From an uncultured Muribaculaceae bacterium (GTDB lineage Bacteria > Bacteroidota > Bacteroidia > Bacteroidales > Muribaculaceae), in assembly GCA_910586995.1 (NCBI GenBank), contig CAJUKZ010000018.1, positions 1 to 19,765 on the forward strand: DNA of 19,765 bases. The letters are read 5' to 3'. Shown here piece after piece: positions 7,915 to 15,028 of the stretch. The translations under genes were made by a program, and so were the position numbers. Below the pieces are notes generated by a model. The model saw only the letters and a list, made by a program, of their open reading frames with translations. It had not been told where the DNA came from and ran no database searches. The stretch's first letter is position 1, and each line of letters opens with the position of its first letter.

Positions 7915-10266
7915 ATGAATATAAGAAAAATAATATCCATAGCCTCTGTGGCAGTACTGGCCTCCGGCGTTGCTCTGCATGGGCGTACTGTCAAGGGGAA
8001 GTTTCTTGATTCCCGGCTCACCAGCGAACAGCGTGTGGCTGATCTGCTGCCACGTATGACACTTGAAGAAAAGGTCGGACAATTGCTGTGTCCTCTCGGT
8101 TGGGAAATGTATACAATCAATGGACCCGCTGTCGAACCTTCTGATAAATTCAAGGATCTTGTAGCCAATCATCATGCAGGAATGCTGTGGGCTGTTTACC
8201 GCGCAGATCCTTGGACAAGAAAAACGCTTGAGAATGGACTTAATCCCCGCCTGGCAGCCTTGGCCGGGAATGCACTGCAGAAATATGTGATTGAGAATAC
8301 CCGCCTTGGCATCCCTGTTTTTCTTGCCGAAGAAGCACCTCACGGCCATATGGCTATCGGAGGCACAGTGTTTCCAACTGGCATAGGCATGGCTGCTACA
8401 TGGTCGAGGGAGTTGCTTGAACAGGTAGGTCAGGCTATCGGGGCGGAGGTGCGTACCCAGGGTGCTCATATAAGCTACGGCCCTGTGCTTGATCTCACCC
8501 GCGATCCGAGATGGTCGCGTGTGGAAGAAACTTACGGCGAAGATCCTCTGCTGTCCGGTTCGCTTGGTGCTGCAATAGTGAGGGGACTCGGTGGCGGAGA
8601 TCTGTCTAAGCCCAATTCCACGATTGCTACCCTAAAGCATTTTCTTGCCTATGCAGTACCCGAAGGTGGTCAGAACGGAAACTATTCTGTGGTGGGCAAG
8701 CGCGATCTGCTTCAGAATTTCCTTCCGCCATTCCGCGATGCTGTTGAGGCCGGCGCGCTGTCGGTGATGTCGTCTTATAATTCCATCGACGGTGTACCAT
8801 GTACGTCTAACAAGGAACTACTTACAGATTTGCTCAGAGATCAATGGCACTTCAATGGATTTACCGTAAGTGACTTGTATAGCATAGAAGGAATATGCGA
8901 GACTCATTTTGTAGCTCCTGACATGCAGTCCGCGGCCGTTGCCGCGCTTGAGGCCGGAATGGATGTAGACCTTGGAGGCGATGCTTACCGTAACCTTGTG
9001 AATGCCGTGAAGCAGGGCAAGGTGGACGAGAAACTGATCGACAGGTCTGTAGCCCGAGTTCTAAAATTGAAATTCGATATGGGACTGTTCGACAATCCAT
9101 ATGTAGATCCTGACAAGGCAGTGTCTACTGTCAACAGCGATTCGCATAAAGCACTTGCGCTGCAAGTGGCCAGAGCATCCGTCACACTGCTTGAAAACAG
9201 GAATTCAACCCTTCCGTTGTCGAAGTCGTTGGGTTGTGTTGCAGTCATTGGTCCGAATGCTGACACCGGATACAATCAACTTGGTGACTATACCGCACCG
9301 CAGCCCGACGAGACTGTACAGACAGTGCTTGAGGGTGTGCGCAGTGTACTCTCGCCCGACAGAGTTGTATATGCCAAGGGATGTGCAGTGCGTGATACAT
9401 CATCCAGCGACATAGCCGGCGCTGTTGCGGCAGCAAATAGTGCAGATGCCATCATTGCGGTAGTAGGTGGTTCGAGCGCCAGAGATTTCAAGACTACATA
9501 TAAGGAGACCGGTGCAGCTATTGTAGACGAGACTTCGATCAGCGATATGGAAAGTGGAGAAGGTTACGACCGCGCTACGCTTGATCTTATGGGAGACCAG
9601 CAGAAATTGCTTGAGGCATTGCGTGCAACCGGTAAGCCGCTCGTAGTTGTATATATAGAGGGGCGTCCGTTGAATAAAAGCTGGGCTGCCGAGAATGCAG
9701 ATGCACTGCTCACAGCCTATTATCCCGGACAGGAGGGAGGCCGCGCTGTGGCCGATGTCATTTTTGGAGACTACAATCCGGCCGGACGTTTGCCTGTTAC
9801 CACTCCGCGATCTGTCGGACAGATACCAGTTTATTATAACAAGCGAGCACCCAAGTTGCATGACTATGTGGAACTGAGCGCCACGCCGCAGTATGTGTTT
9901 GGCTATGGTCTTAGCTATACGTCGTTTGAGTACTCAAATCTTGACATACAGCGAAAGGGAAAGGCTGAATTCGATATTTCGTTTACACTCACCAACACAG
10001 GAAAGATGGCCGGCGAGGAAGTGCCGCAGCTCTATCTGCATGATAAGGTGGCTTCTGTGGTCCAGCCGCTCAGACAACTAAAGGCTTTCGACAGGGTTAT
10101 GCTACAGCCCGGCGAATCAAGAACTATCACTTTCAGACTTATTCCAGATGCATTCTCACTTGTGAATCTTGATTATGAGACGGTAGTCGAACCTGGCGAA
10201 TTCGAGATGTATATAGGCCGTAATTCCGGAGATGATGCACTGAGTGGCATATTGGTAGTGGAATAG
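7915..10266 (+). CDS. Secreted GH3 beta-glycosidase (beta-glucosidase/xylosidase type)
   Basis: A 783-residue GH3 enzyme closing the operon. A signal peptide covers about residues 1-23. The barrel begins near the VADLLPRMTLEEKVGQL segment typical of the family; GPVLDLTRDPRWSR and TLKHFLAY supply substrate-binding Arg, Lys and His. The nucleophile is predicted as Asp320 in GFTVSDLYSIEG, and the acid/base as Glu549 in SGEGYDR in the second alpha/beta domain. A fibronectin III-like domain (about 690-775) completes the usual three-domain layout. GH3 enzymes of this kind release terminal beta-glucose or beta-xylose; the sequence alone does not decide. If the operon targets plant N-glycans, a beta-1,2-xylosidase role would fit, but that is speculation. 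The gap from the previous gene is 22 bp, and a terminator follows 23 bp after the stop. Confidence 0.93.
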   Translation: MNIRKIISIASVAVLASGVALHGRTVKGKFLDSRLTSEQRVADLLPRMTLEEKVGQLLCPLGWEMYTINGPAVEPSDKFKDLVANHHAGMLWAVYRADPWTRKTLENGLNPRLAALAGNALQKYVIENTRLGIPVFLAEEAPHGHMAIGGTVFPTGIGMAATWSRELLEQVGQAIGAEVRTQGAHISYGPVLDLTRDPRWSRVEETYGEDPLLSGSLGAAIVRGLGGGDLSKPNSTIATLKHFLAYAVPEGGQNGNYSVVGKRDLLQNFLPPFRDAVEAGALSVMSSYNSIDGVPCTSNKELLTDLLRDQWHFNGFTVSDLYSIEGICETHFVAPDMQSAAVAALEAGMDVDLGGDAYRNLVNAVKQGKVDEKLIDRSVARVLKLKFDMGLFDNPYVDPDKAVSTVNSDSHKALALQVARASVTLLENRNSTLPLSKSLGCVAVIGPNADTGYNQLGDYTAPQPDETVQTVLEGVRSVLSPDRVVYAKGCAVRDTSSSDIAGAVAAANSADAIIAVVGGSSARDFKTTYKETGAAIVDETSISDMESGEGYDRATLDLMGDQQKLLEALRATGKPLVVVYIEGRPLNKSWAAENADALLTAYYPGQEGGRAVADVIFGDYNPAGRLPVTTPRSVGQIPVYYNKRAPKLHDYVELSATPQYVFGYGLSYTSFEYSNLDIQRKGKAEFDISFTLTNTGKMAGEEVPQLYLHDKVASVVQPLRQLKAFDRVMLQPGESRTITFRLIPDAFSLVNLDYETVVEPGEFEMYIGRNSGDDALSGILVVE

Positions 10267-10289
10267 GCACGCAGACAAACTCTAAAATT

Positions 10290-10326
10290 CCCGGCGGCAC
10301 ATTGGTATGCTGTCGGGGATTTTTTG
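10290..10326 (+). terminator. Intrinsic terminator of the glycoside hydrolase operon
   Basis: CCCGGCGGCA at 10290-10299 pairs with TGCTGTCGGG at 10308-10317 through ten pairs, two of them G-U, around an 8-nt loop, followed by a T tract at 10320-10325. It separates the four glycosidase genes from the transglutaminase gene. Confidence 0.85.
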
Positions 10327-10334
10327 TAATTTTG
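10327..10334 (+). promoter_or_regulatory. Possible -7 box for the cell-wall gene cluster
   Basis: TAATTTTG directly follows the terminator T tract and matches the Bacteroidetes -7 consensus TAnnTTTG. It lies 56 bp before the ATG at 10391. No good TTTG -33 box is found 19-21 bp upstream; that interval falls inside the terminator loop. This is a weak candidate, but a promoter is needed somewhere after the terminator. Confidence 0.35.
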
Positions 10335-10390
10335 AATCTGTGATTTTTATATAATCCCTGAACAACAGATCTTTTTGTTTGTATCCCCGT

Positions 10391-11719
10391 ATGCGTGAGC
10401 TTCTGCTATTGTTAATAATTGCTGTGATGCCGGCTGTCAATATGTCGGCTGATCCGGTATGGCTTGAGGCGGATTCTGCTGTTGCAGTATCGTCGAGGCT
10501 TGCGTCAGACTTCTCTATAGCTGAGGAAGATGGCAAGGAAATGATTTTGCGCAGATATGCGTATCTTGATTCCGACGATGTAGACAGTCTTATAGCATGT
10601 GGAGTCATAGAAACTATGCGGATCGATGGCAGGAAGATGATGCACCGCAAGACTGTACGCAATGTAGGTCTTCTACACCGGGCAGATGGCGATGCCTGGA
10701 GAGGACGTGGCAGCGGTGCATCGGAGGCCCGTATGGCCTATGCCGACACTGTGATCGGATGGTCGAAAGGTCTTAGTACCGGAGGATGCAAGTCGGTGCT
10801 TTACAGATTTATTATAGATGTGCCGTATGACGATGCCATTGCAGGCGATAGTCTTAGAGTATGGATGCCTTTTCCGAGACTTACCGCGCGACAGCCGGAT
10901 GTAAGGTTGGTGTCGGCTTTCCCTTCTGAGTATGTTTTATCGCCCGACAGTGCCAGCATACATAAATCGATCTACTTTTACGCGCCAGCACCGGAGGTGG
11001 GGGATACCGCGCATTTCGAGTATGTGTGCGAATACACAGTCTGCGGCGAATATCATTCTCCTGAAAGTATAATTGAGAATATCAAGGATTATGATAGGGA
11101 GAGTCCTCTGTACAGGATGTATACTTCTGAGGACTTTCCGCATATAGTGCGTCTTGATTCTTTGGCGTATTCGATAGTCGGCGACGAACGGAATCCTTAT
11201 CGGCAGAGTGAACTTGTCTATGAATATATATCAAGTCATTATCCGTGGGCTGGAGCGAGGGAATACAGCACTATTCCCTGCATCACAGATTATGTCGTGG
11301 ATTGTGGACATGGCGATTGTGGCCAGGTAGCTTTGCTCTATATCTCGCTTATGCGCACTCTGGGTATTCCTGCCAGATGGGAAAGCGGATGGATGCTGCA
11401 TCCGGGAGAAAAGAATCTGCATGATTGGGCTGAGGTCTATTTCGAGGGTGTGGGCTGGATTCCGGTAGATGTTTCGTTCGGTCGATATGTAGGATCGGAA
11501 AGGAAAGACATACGTAATTTCTATTCCACAGGTATAGATCCCTATAGGCTTGCAGCCAATGCCGGTATATGCGGAGCACTCTATCCGCCTAAGCATTTTA
11601 TCCGTTCGGAGACAGTGGATTTTCAGCTTGGAGAGGTGGAGTGCAGTAGAGGAAACCTATTCTATCCTGTATGGAATCAGCATTTGCAGATATTGGAAAT
11701 AAAAACTGTGGAGCTTTGA
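10391..11719 (+). CDS. Exported transglutaminase-like (papain-fold) protein
   Basis: With the ATG at 10391 the product is 442 residues. A TTG four codons upstream is in frame, but the ATG gives a cleaner signal peptide (Arg-Glu, a long Leu/Ile run, cleavage near NMSA). The C-terminal half holds a transglutaminase-core domain: GDCGQVALLY supplies Cys310, NLHDWAEVY His344 and GWIPVDVSFG Asp360, so the Cys-His-Asp triad is complete. The N-terminal 200 residues form a domain I do not recognise, probably beta-rich. Bacterial proteins of this fold are usually proteases or amidases rather than protein cross-linkers. Next to an NlpC/P60 peptidase and a dipeptide epimerase, a role in cutting peptides, perhaps cell-wall derived, is a reasonable inference. 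It begins a new unit after the terminator; the next gene starts 70 bp downstream. Confidence 0.85.
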   Translation: MRELLLLLIIAVMPAVNMSADPVWLEADSAVAVSSRLASDFSIAEEDGKEMILRRYAYLDSDDVDSLIACGVIETMRIDGRKMMHRKTVRNVGLLHRADGDAWRGRGSGASEARMAYADTVIGWSKGLSTGGCKSVLYRFIIDVPYDDAIAGDSLRVWMPFPRLTARQPDVRLVSAFPSEYVLSPDSASIHKSIYFYAPAPEVGDTAHFEYVCEYTVCGEYHSPESIIENIKDYDRESPLYRMYTSEDFPHIVRLDSLAYSIVGDERNPYRQSELVYEYISSHYPWAGAREYSTIPCITDYVVDCGHGDCGQVALLYISLMRTLGIPARWESGWMLHPGEKNLHDWAEVYFEGVGWIPVDVSFGRYVGSERKDIRNFYSTGIDPYRLAANAGICGALYPPKHFIRSETVDFQLGEVECSRGNLFYPVWNQHLQILEIKTVEL

Positions 11720-11789
11720 AGATGATTATCCATAGAAGTATTCGGTTCATGCTCCATAATATAATTATCAAAAACACGATTAATAATTT

Positions 11790-12749
11790 ATGAAATTCAG
11801 AATTATACTTACTTCGCTGTTGATCTTGGCTTGTTGCGTTGCAGTGAAGGCCGACGAACAGGCTATGCCCGATGGGAGTTGGGCGCAGATCAGGGTATCT
11901 GTGGCTTGCTTCAGGGATAAACCTGCGCATAGCGCGCAGCTTGTCACACAGGGAGTGATGGGCACTCCTTTGAAGCTGATGCGTCGCGACGGGCAGTGGT
12001 ACTATGCCGAGATGCCTGATGGCTATGAAGGTTGGATTGTGGATAATTCATTGGCGCTGAAGACGGATAAAGAGATGTCCGACTGGCGGACCTCAGATCG
12101 CGTTATCGTCTCAGTTCCTGAACAGACCTATATTTACGATAGTCACAATGCCGATGGTGTGCGCCACAGGGTAAGCGATGCCGTGGACGGAATGATCCTG
12201 TCGGTGAAGCCTCAGGTAGCCTCCGGTAGGGTAAAGATAGATCTTCCGGACGGGCGTGCCGGATGGATCGACAATACCAGTATACAGCCCCTTGACCGCT
12301 GGGCTTCTCAGGATTTTGATCCGGAATTGATACTTGACAAAGCATATGCCCTAATGGGAACGCCGTATCTTTGGGGGGGTACTTCACAGAAAGCGATGGA
12401 TTGCTCGGGCTTGTCTAAAATATGCTATTATTCCAATGGCTTGATACTTATGCGCGATGCCTCGCAGCAAGCCCGCACAGGGCAGCATCTTGCCCCTGAA
12501 GACTGGAAGGACTATTGCAGCGGTGATCTGCTGTTCTTCGGCAATCCGGATACAGGTCGTGTCACTCATGTGGCGATCTATGACAGAGACGGTTACTATG
12601 TGCATTCTTCAGGGCGTGTAAAACGCAATAGCCTTGATCCTGAATCGCCCGATTATCTGCCCACGCCTTTTCTCCATGCTGTGCGCATTCACGGAAGTGA
12701 GGGTAGTGATGGCATAACAAAAGCTTCGGTTCATCCGTGGTATTTCTAA
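11790..12749 (+). CDS. Exported SH3-NlpC/P60 cysteine peptidase, probable gamma-D-Glu-diamino acid endopeptidase
   Basis: A 319-residue secreted peptidase. A short hydrophobic signal covers about residues 1-21; cleavage after VKA by signal peptidase I is possible, and LILAC could also serve as a poor lipobox (Leu at -2 is unusual). Two bacterial SH3-like segments follow (about 30-90 and 100-170; each ends with a Gly-Trp-Ile-Val/Asp element, EGWIVDNS and AGWIDNTS), typical of wall-peptide recognition. The NlpC/P60 domain covers about 180-295: Cys205 in MDCSGLSK, His260 in RVTHVAIY and His272 in YVHSSGRV form the catalytic set. Enzymes with this layout (YkfC type) cut the gamma-D-Glu to diamino acid bond in free murein peptides, releasing L-Ala-D-Glu. 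The next gene, a dipeptide epimerase starting 24 bp later, handles that product, which strengthens the assignment. Confidence 0.92.
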   Translation: MKFRIILTSLLILACCVAVKADEQAMPDGSWAQIRVSVACFRDKPAHSAQLVTQGVMGTPLKLMRRDGQWYYAEMPDGYEGWIVDNSLALKTDKEMSDWRTSDRVIVSVPEQTYIYDSHNADGVRHRVSDAVDGMILSVKPQVASGRVKIDLPDGRAGWIDNTSIQPLDRWASQDFDPELILDKAYALMGTPYLWGGTSQKAMDCSGLSKICYYSNGLILMRDASQQARTGQHLAPEDWKDYCSGDLLFFGNPDTGRVTHVAIYDRDGYYVHSSGRVKRNSLDPESPDYLPTPFLHAVRIHGSEGSDGITKASVHPWYF

Positions 12750-12773
12750 ACAACTCTAAAACATTTTCACGAC

Positions 12774-13907
12774 ATGGACAGACGCAGCTTTTTGCGTAGC
12801 GCGGCACTTGGGGCTGTGGCTATGGCTTCGCCGGTTAGTTTCTCTGCATTCGGACAACCTACAAGGCATAGGGGTAGGAATGGTGTACTCAACTTATCGT
12901 TCAGACCCTACGAATTGCAACTGAAACATGCTTTTAATCTGGCGCGATCAAGCCGTAAGACCACGCCTGACGTACAGGTTCAGATCGAATACGACGGCAT
13001 TATAGGCTATGGAGAGGCTTCCATGCCGCCATACCTTGGCGAGAGTGTGGATTCTGTGTCGGCTTTCCTAAGCCGTCTTGATATGACGCAGTTTTCCGAT
13101 CCGTTCCGTATAGAGGAAATACACGAATATCTTGATTCTGTAGCTCCTGACAACCGTGCTGCCAAGGCGTCGGTAGATATAGCCCTGCACGATCTTATTG
13201 GTAAGATCATGGGTCAACCCTGGTATAAGATCTGGGGGCTGTCGCCGGAAAAGACACCATATACATCATTTACAATCGGTATAGACAAGCCCGAGGTAGT
13301 GCGTATGAAAGTCGATGAGGCAAAACCGTATAAGGTCTTGAAAGTGAAAATGGGGCTTGACAATGATAAGGAACTTGTGGAGATAATACGCTCGCAGACG
13401 GATGTCCCTATATGCGTGGATGCCAATCAGGGTTGGACCGACAAAGAGAAAGCGCTTGAAATGTGCCATTGGCTTTCGGAACGCAATTGTCTGTTTGTAG
13501 AGCAGCCTATGGATAAGTCGATGATTGATGAGACCGCATGGCTGCGAGAGCGCAGTCCACTGCCTATAATCGCAGATGAATTCCTGCAACGCCTGCCCGA
13601 TGTGCGCAGGGCTGCCGGAGCATACGATGGAATAAATATAAAACTTATGAAAAGCACCGGCTTGCATGAAGCATATAAGATGGCTGTTTTGGCCAAAGCA
13701 CTCGGTATGAAAGTTATGCTTGGCTGTATGACGGAGACGTCGTGTGGAATATCCGCAGCCGCTCAACTCTCGCCTATGGCTGATTGGGCTGATCTTGATG
13801 GGAATTTGTTGATCTCAAATGACTTATTTGACGGTGTGAAGATTGTGGACGGAAAGATCGCGTTATCGCCGGATAGGCCCGGTATTGGAGCGATTCCGTT
13901 GGTGTGA
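12774..13907 (+). CDS. Exported dipeptide epimerase (L-Ala-D/L-Glu type), enolase superfamily
   Basis: A 377-residue muconate-lactonizing-type enolase superfamily enzyme. The acid/base lysines are Lys192 (in KVLKVKMG) and Lys290 (in GINIKLMK); metal ligands are predicted as Asp216 (CVDANQGW), Glu243 (FVEQPM) and Asp268 (IIADEF). Asp340 and Asp342 in ADLDGN match the DxD motif that binds the dipeptide amino group in L-Ala-D/L-Glu epimerases, supporting that reaction on a murein-derived dipeptide. The N-terminus reads MDRRSFLRS followed by a hydrophobic stretch to about residue 28, a classical twin-arginine signal, so a folded, metal-loaded protein may be exported. The preceding gene encodes a peptidase that could make the substrate; the next starts 16 bp later. 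Family secure; exact dipeptide preference and actual export are inferred. Confidence 0.9.
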   Translation: MDRRSFLRSAALGAVAMASPVSFSAFGQPTRHRGRNGVLNLSFRPYELQLKHAFNLARSSRKTTPDVQVQIEYDGIIGYGEASMPPYLGESVDSVSAFLSRLDMTQFSDPFRIEEIHEYLDSVAPDNRAAKASVDIALHDLIGKIMGQPWYKIWGLSPEKTPYTSFTIGIDKPEVVRMKVDEAKPYKVLKVKMGLDNDKELVEIIRSQTDVPICVDANQGWTDKEKALEMCHWLSERNCLFVEQPMDKSMIDETAWLRERSPLPIIADEFLQRLPDVRRAAGAYDGINIKLMKSTGLHEAYKMAVLAKALGMKVMLGCMTETSCGISAAAQLSPMADWADLDGNLLISNDLFDGVKIVDGKIALSPDRPGIGAIPLV

Positions 13908-13923
13908 TATGATGATGTAATAC

Positions 13924-14517
13924 ATGAAGATGGAATCAGCGAAGAGACGGATAGCAGTGTTTGCCTCAGGCAACGGCAGTAATGCGGAGAATATAATCAG
14001 GTATTTTCAGAGGCCGGACTCCGGAGCGGAAGTGACGCTTGTGGTGTGTAACCGCGTCGGTGCACCGGTTATTGACAAAGCCCGGAGGCTCGGGGTGCAT
14101 GCCGAGGTTCTGACCCGTGAGCAGATCAACGATGAGTCGCATATGATGCCGCTATTGCTTGACCATAGAGTCGATGTCATAGTTCTGGCCGGCTTCCTGC
14201 TTATGTTGCCGACGTTCATAATAAGATCGTTCCCGGACGCTGTGGTGAACATACACCCGTCGTTGTTGCCGAAGTTCGGAGGAAAGGGTATGTATGGGCG
14301 ACATGTGCATGAAGCCGTGGTAAAAGCACGCGAGACGGAGACGGGAATCACCATACATCTTGTGTCTGAAGTATGTGATGGAGGCGAGGTTATATTCCAG
14401 GCATCAGTACCGGTAGATGTATCTGATACCCCTGATGATGTGGAGGCTAAGGTTCACGAACTCGAGAGCCGTCACTTTGCTGAGGTCATAGACGATTATT
14501 TCTTCAGAAATAAATGA
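13924..14517 (+). CDS. purN: Phosphoribosylglycinamide formyltransferase
   Basis: This 197-residue cytoplasmic enzyme transfers a formyl group from 10-formyltetrahydrofolate to GAR in the third step of purine synthesis. The N-terminal IAVFASGNGSNAENII segment is the GAR phosphate-binding loop. Catalytic residues are Asn109 and His111 in VNIHPSLLPKFGG and Asp152 in VCDGGEVI. The loop between His111 and Asp152 is 41 residues against 36 in E. coli PurN, and contains GKGMYGRHVHEAV. The start could be Met1 or Met3 (ATG at 13924 or 13930). It follows the dipeptide epimerase by 16 bp and is probably transcribed with it, although it has no evident link to wall peptides. No hairpin terminator is visible after it; the BlaI operators begin 32 bp downstream. 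Confidence 0.95.
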   Translation: MKMESAKRRIAVFASGNGSNAENIIRYFQRPDSGAEVTLVVCNRVGAPVIDKARRLGVHAEVLTREQINDESHMMPLLLDHRVDVIVLAGFLLMLPTFIIRSFPDAVVNIHPSLLPKFGGKGMYGRHVHEAVVKARETETGITIHLVSEVCDGGEVIFQASVPVDVSDTPDDVEAKVHELESRHFAEVIDDYFFRNK

Positions 14518-14549
14518 AACGTAGCTGAAGTTGGGCTATAATCCGATTT

Positions 14550-14565
14550 AACTAAAAAAATAGTT
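14550..14565. promoter_or_regulatory. BlaI-type operator copy 1
   Basis: AACTA-N6-TAGTT inverted repeat with an all-A spacer, extended outward by two further pairs after one mismatch. It lies upstream of the -33 box of the blaI-like gene. It shares its half-site and spacer length with two further copies at 30 and 31 bp steps. Assignment to the BlaI-family repressor at 14630 is inferred from position and from the family's habit of autoregulation. Confidence 0.75.
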
Positions 14566-14572
14566 TAAAAAG

Positions 14573-14604
14573 TTTGGACAACTAAAAAATTAGTTGTAGC
14601 TTTG
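14573..14604 (+). promoter_or_regulatory. Promoter of the BlaI/M56-TonB operon
   Basis: TTTG at 14573-14576 and TAGCTTTG at 14597-14604 are separated by 20 bp, a perfect Bacteroidetes promoter. The spacer is almost filled by operator copy 2, so a bound repressor would block RNA polymerase. Transcription should begin near 14610-14612, at the left edge of operator copy 3, leaving an untranslated leader of about 20 nt. Confidence 0.85.
14579..14596. promoter_or_regulatory. BlaI-type operator copy 2, inside the promoter spacer
   Basis: CAACTAA-AAAA-TTAGTTG, seven perfect pairs per arm, the strongest of the three dyads. It sits exactly between the -33 and -7 boxes. Its 16-bp core (14580-14595) has the same AACTA-N6-TAGTT geometry as the flanking copies. 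Confidence 0.85.
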
Positions 14605-14610
14605 CTGCGT

Positions 14611-14626
14611 AACTAATTTTTTAGTC
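14611..14626. promoter_or_regulatory. BlaI-type operator copy 3, over the transcription start and leader
   Basis: AACTA-N6-TAGTC, the third copy, with one half-site base differing from copy 2. It covers the predicted transcription start and ends three bases before the ATG at 14630, so it makes up most of the untranslated leader. Confidence 0.75.
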
Positions 14627-14629
14627 GAG

Positions 14630-15013
14630 ATGAAACGAGGACGAAACAAATCAACATTAACCGAGAAAGAGGAGCAGATAATGCAACTCCTGTGGACCAA
14701 TGGACCGCTGTATGTGAAGGAGATGGTAGCCATGTATCCTGAGCCTCAACCGCATGTCAACACAGTGTCGACATTGGTCCGGATACTTGAGCAAAAAGGC
14801 TTTGTGTCGCACAATGTCGTCGGCGGGTCGTATCAGTATTACGCTGTGGCCAAACTTGAGGATTTCCGCCGCAGTCGCCTTGGCAGTTTCATACGCAATT
14901 ATTTTGGCAATAGCTATGTAGGCGCAGTATCGGCTTTGGTCGAGGAGGAAAAAATCAGCGTGGATGAGTTGCGCGAGCTTATCGAGATTGTAGAACGCAA
15001 ATCTAAATCCTGA
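14630..15013 (+). CDS. BlaI/MecI/CopY-family transcriptional repressor
   Basis: A 127-residue winged-helix repressor of normal length for the BlaI/MecI family. The LTEKEEQIMQLLWTNGPLYVKEM segment opens the winged helix; HVNTVSTLVRILEQKGFVSH is the recognition helix and start of the wing, with Tyr-rich strands after it (GGSYQYYAV). Residues about 75-127 form the helical dimerisation region. Family members bind paired half-sites as dimers and are cleaved when the partner M56 protease is activated. The promoter carries three operator-like dyads, so autorepression of this two-gene operon is likely. The partner gene starts 15 bp after the stop. No beta-lactamase gene is nearby, so the signal is probably envelope-related rather than a resistance cassette; that is inference. 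Confidence 0.93.
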   Translation: MKRGRNKSTLTEKEEQIMQLLWTNGPLYVKEMVAMYPEPQPHVNTVSTLVRILEQKGFVSHNVVGGSYQYYAVAKLEDFRRSRLGSFIRNYFGNSYVGAVSALVEEEKISVDELRELIEIVERKSKS

Positions 15014-15028
15014 TCCATCACAATAATT

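Noticed and set aside
6957..8168. A 403-codon open frame on the minus strand across the GH92/GH3 junction
   Set aside because: It lies antisense to two well-supported glycoside hydrolase genes, its composition is unlike a real protein (frequent Cys, His, Arg, Ser runs), and it matches no family I know. It is a shadow of the real genes.
10379..10390. TTG start four codons upstream for the transglutaminase-like protein
   Set aside because: The downstream ATG at 10391 gives a normal signal peptide n-region (MRE) directly before the hydrophobic core, and TTG starts are rare in this group.
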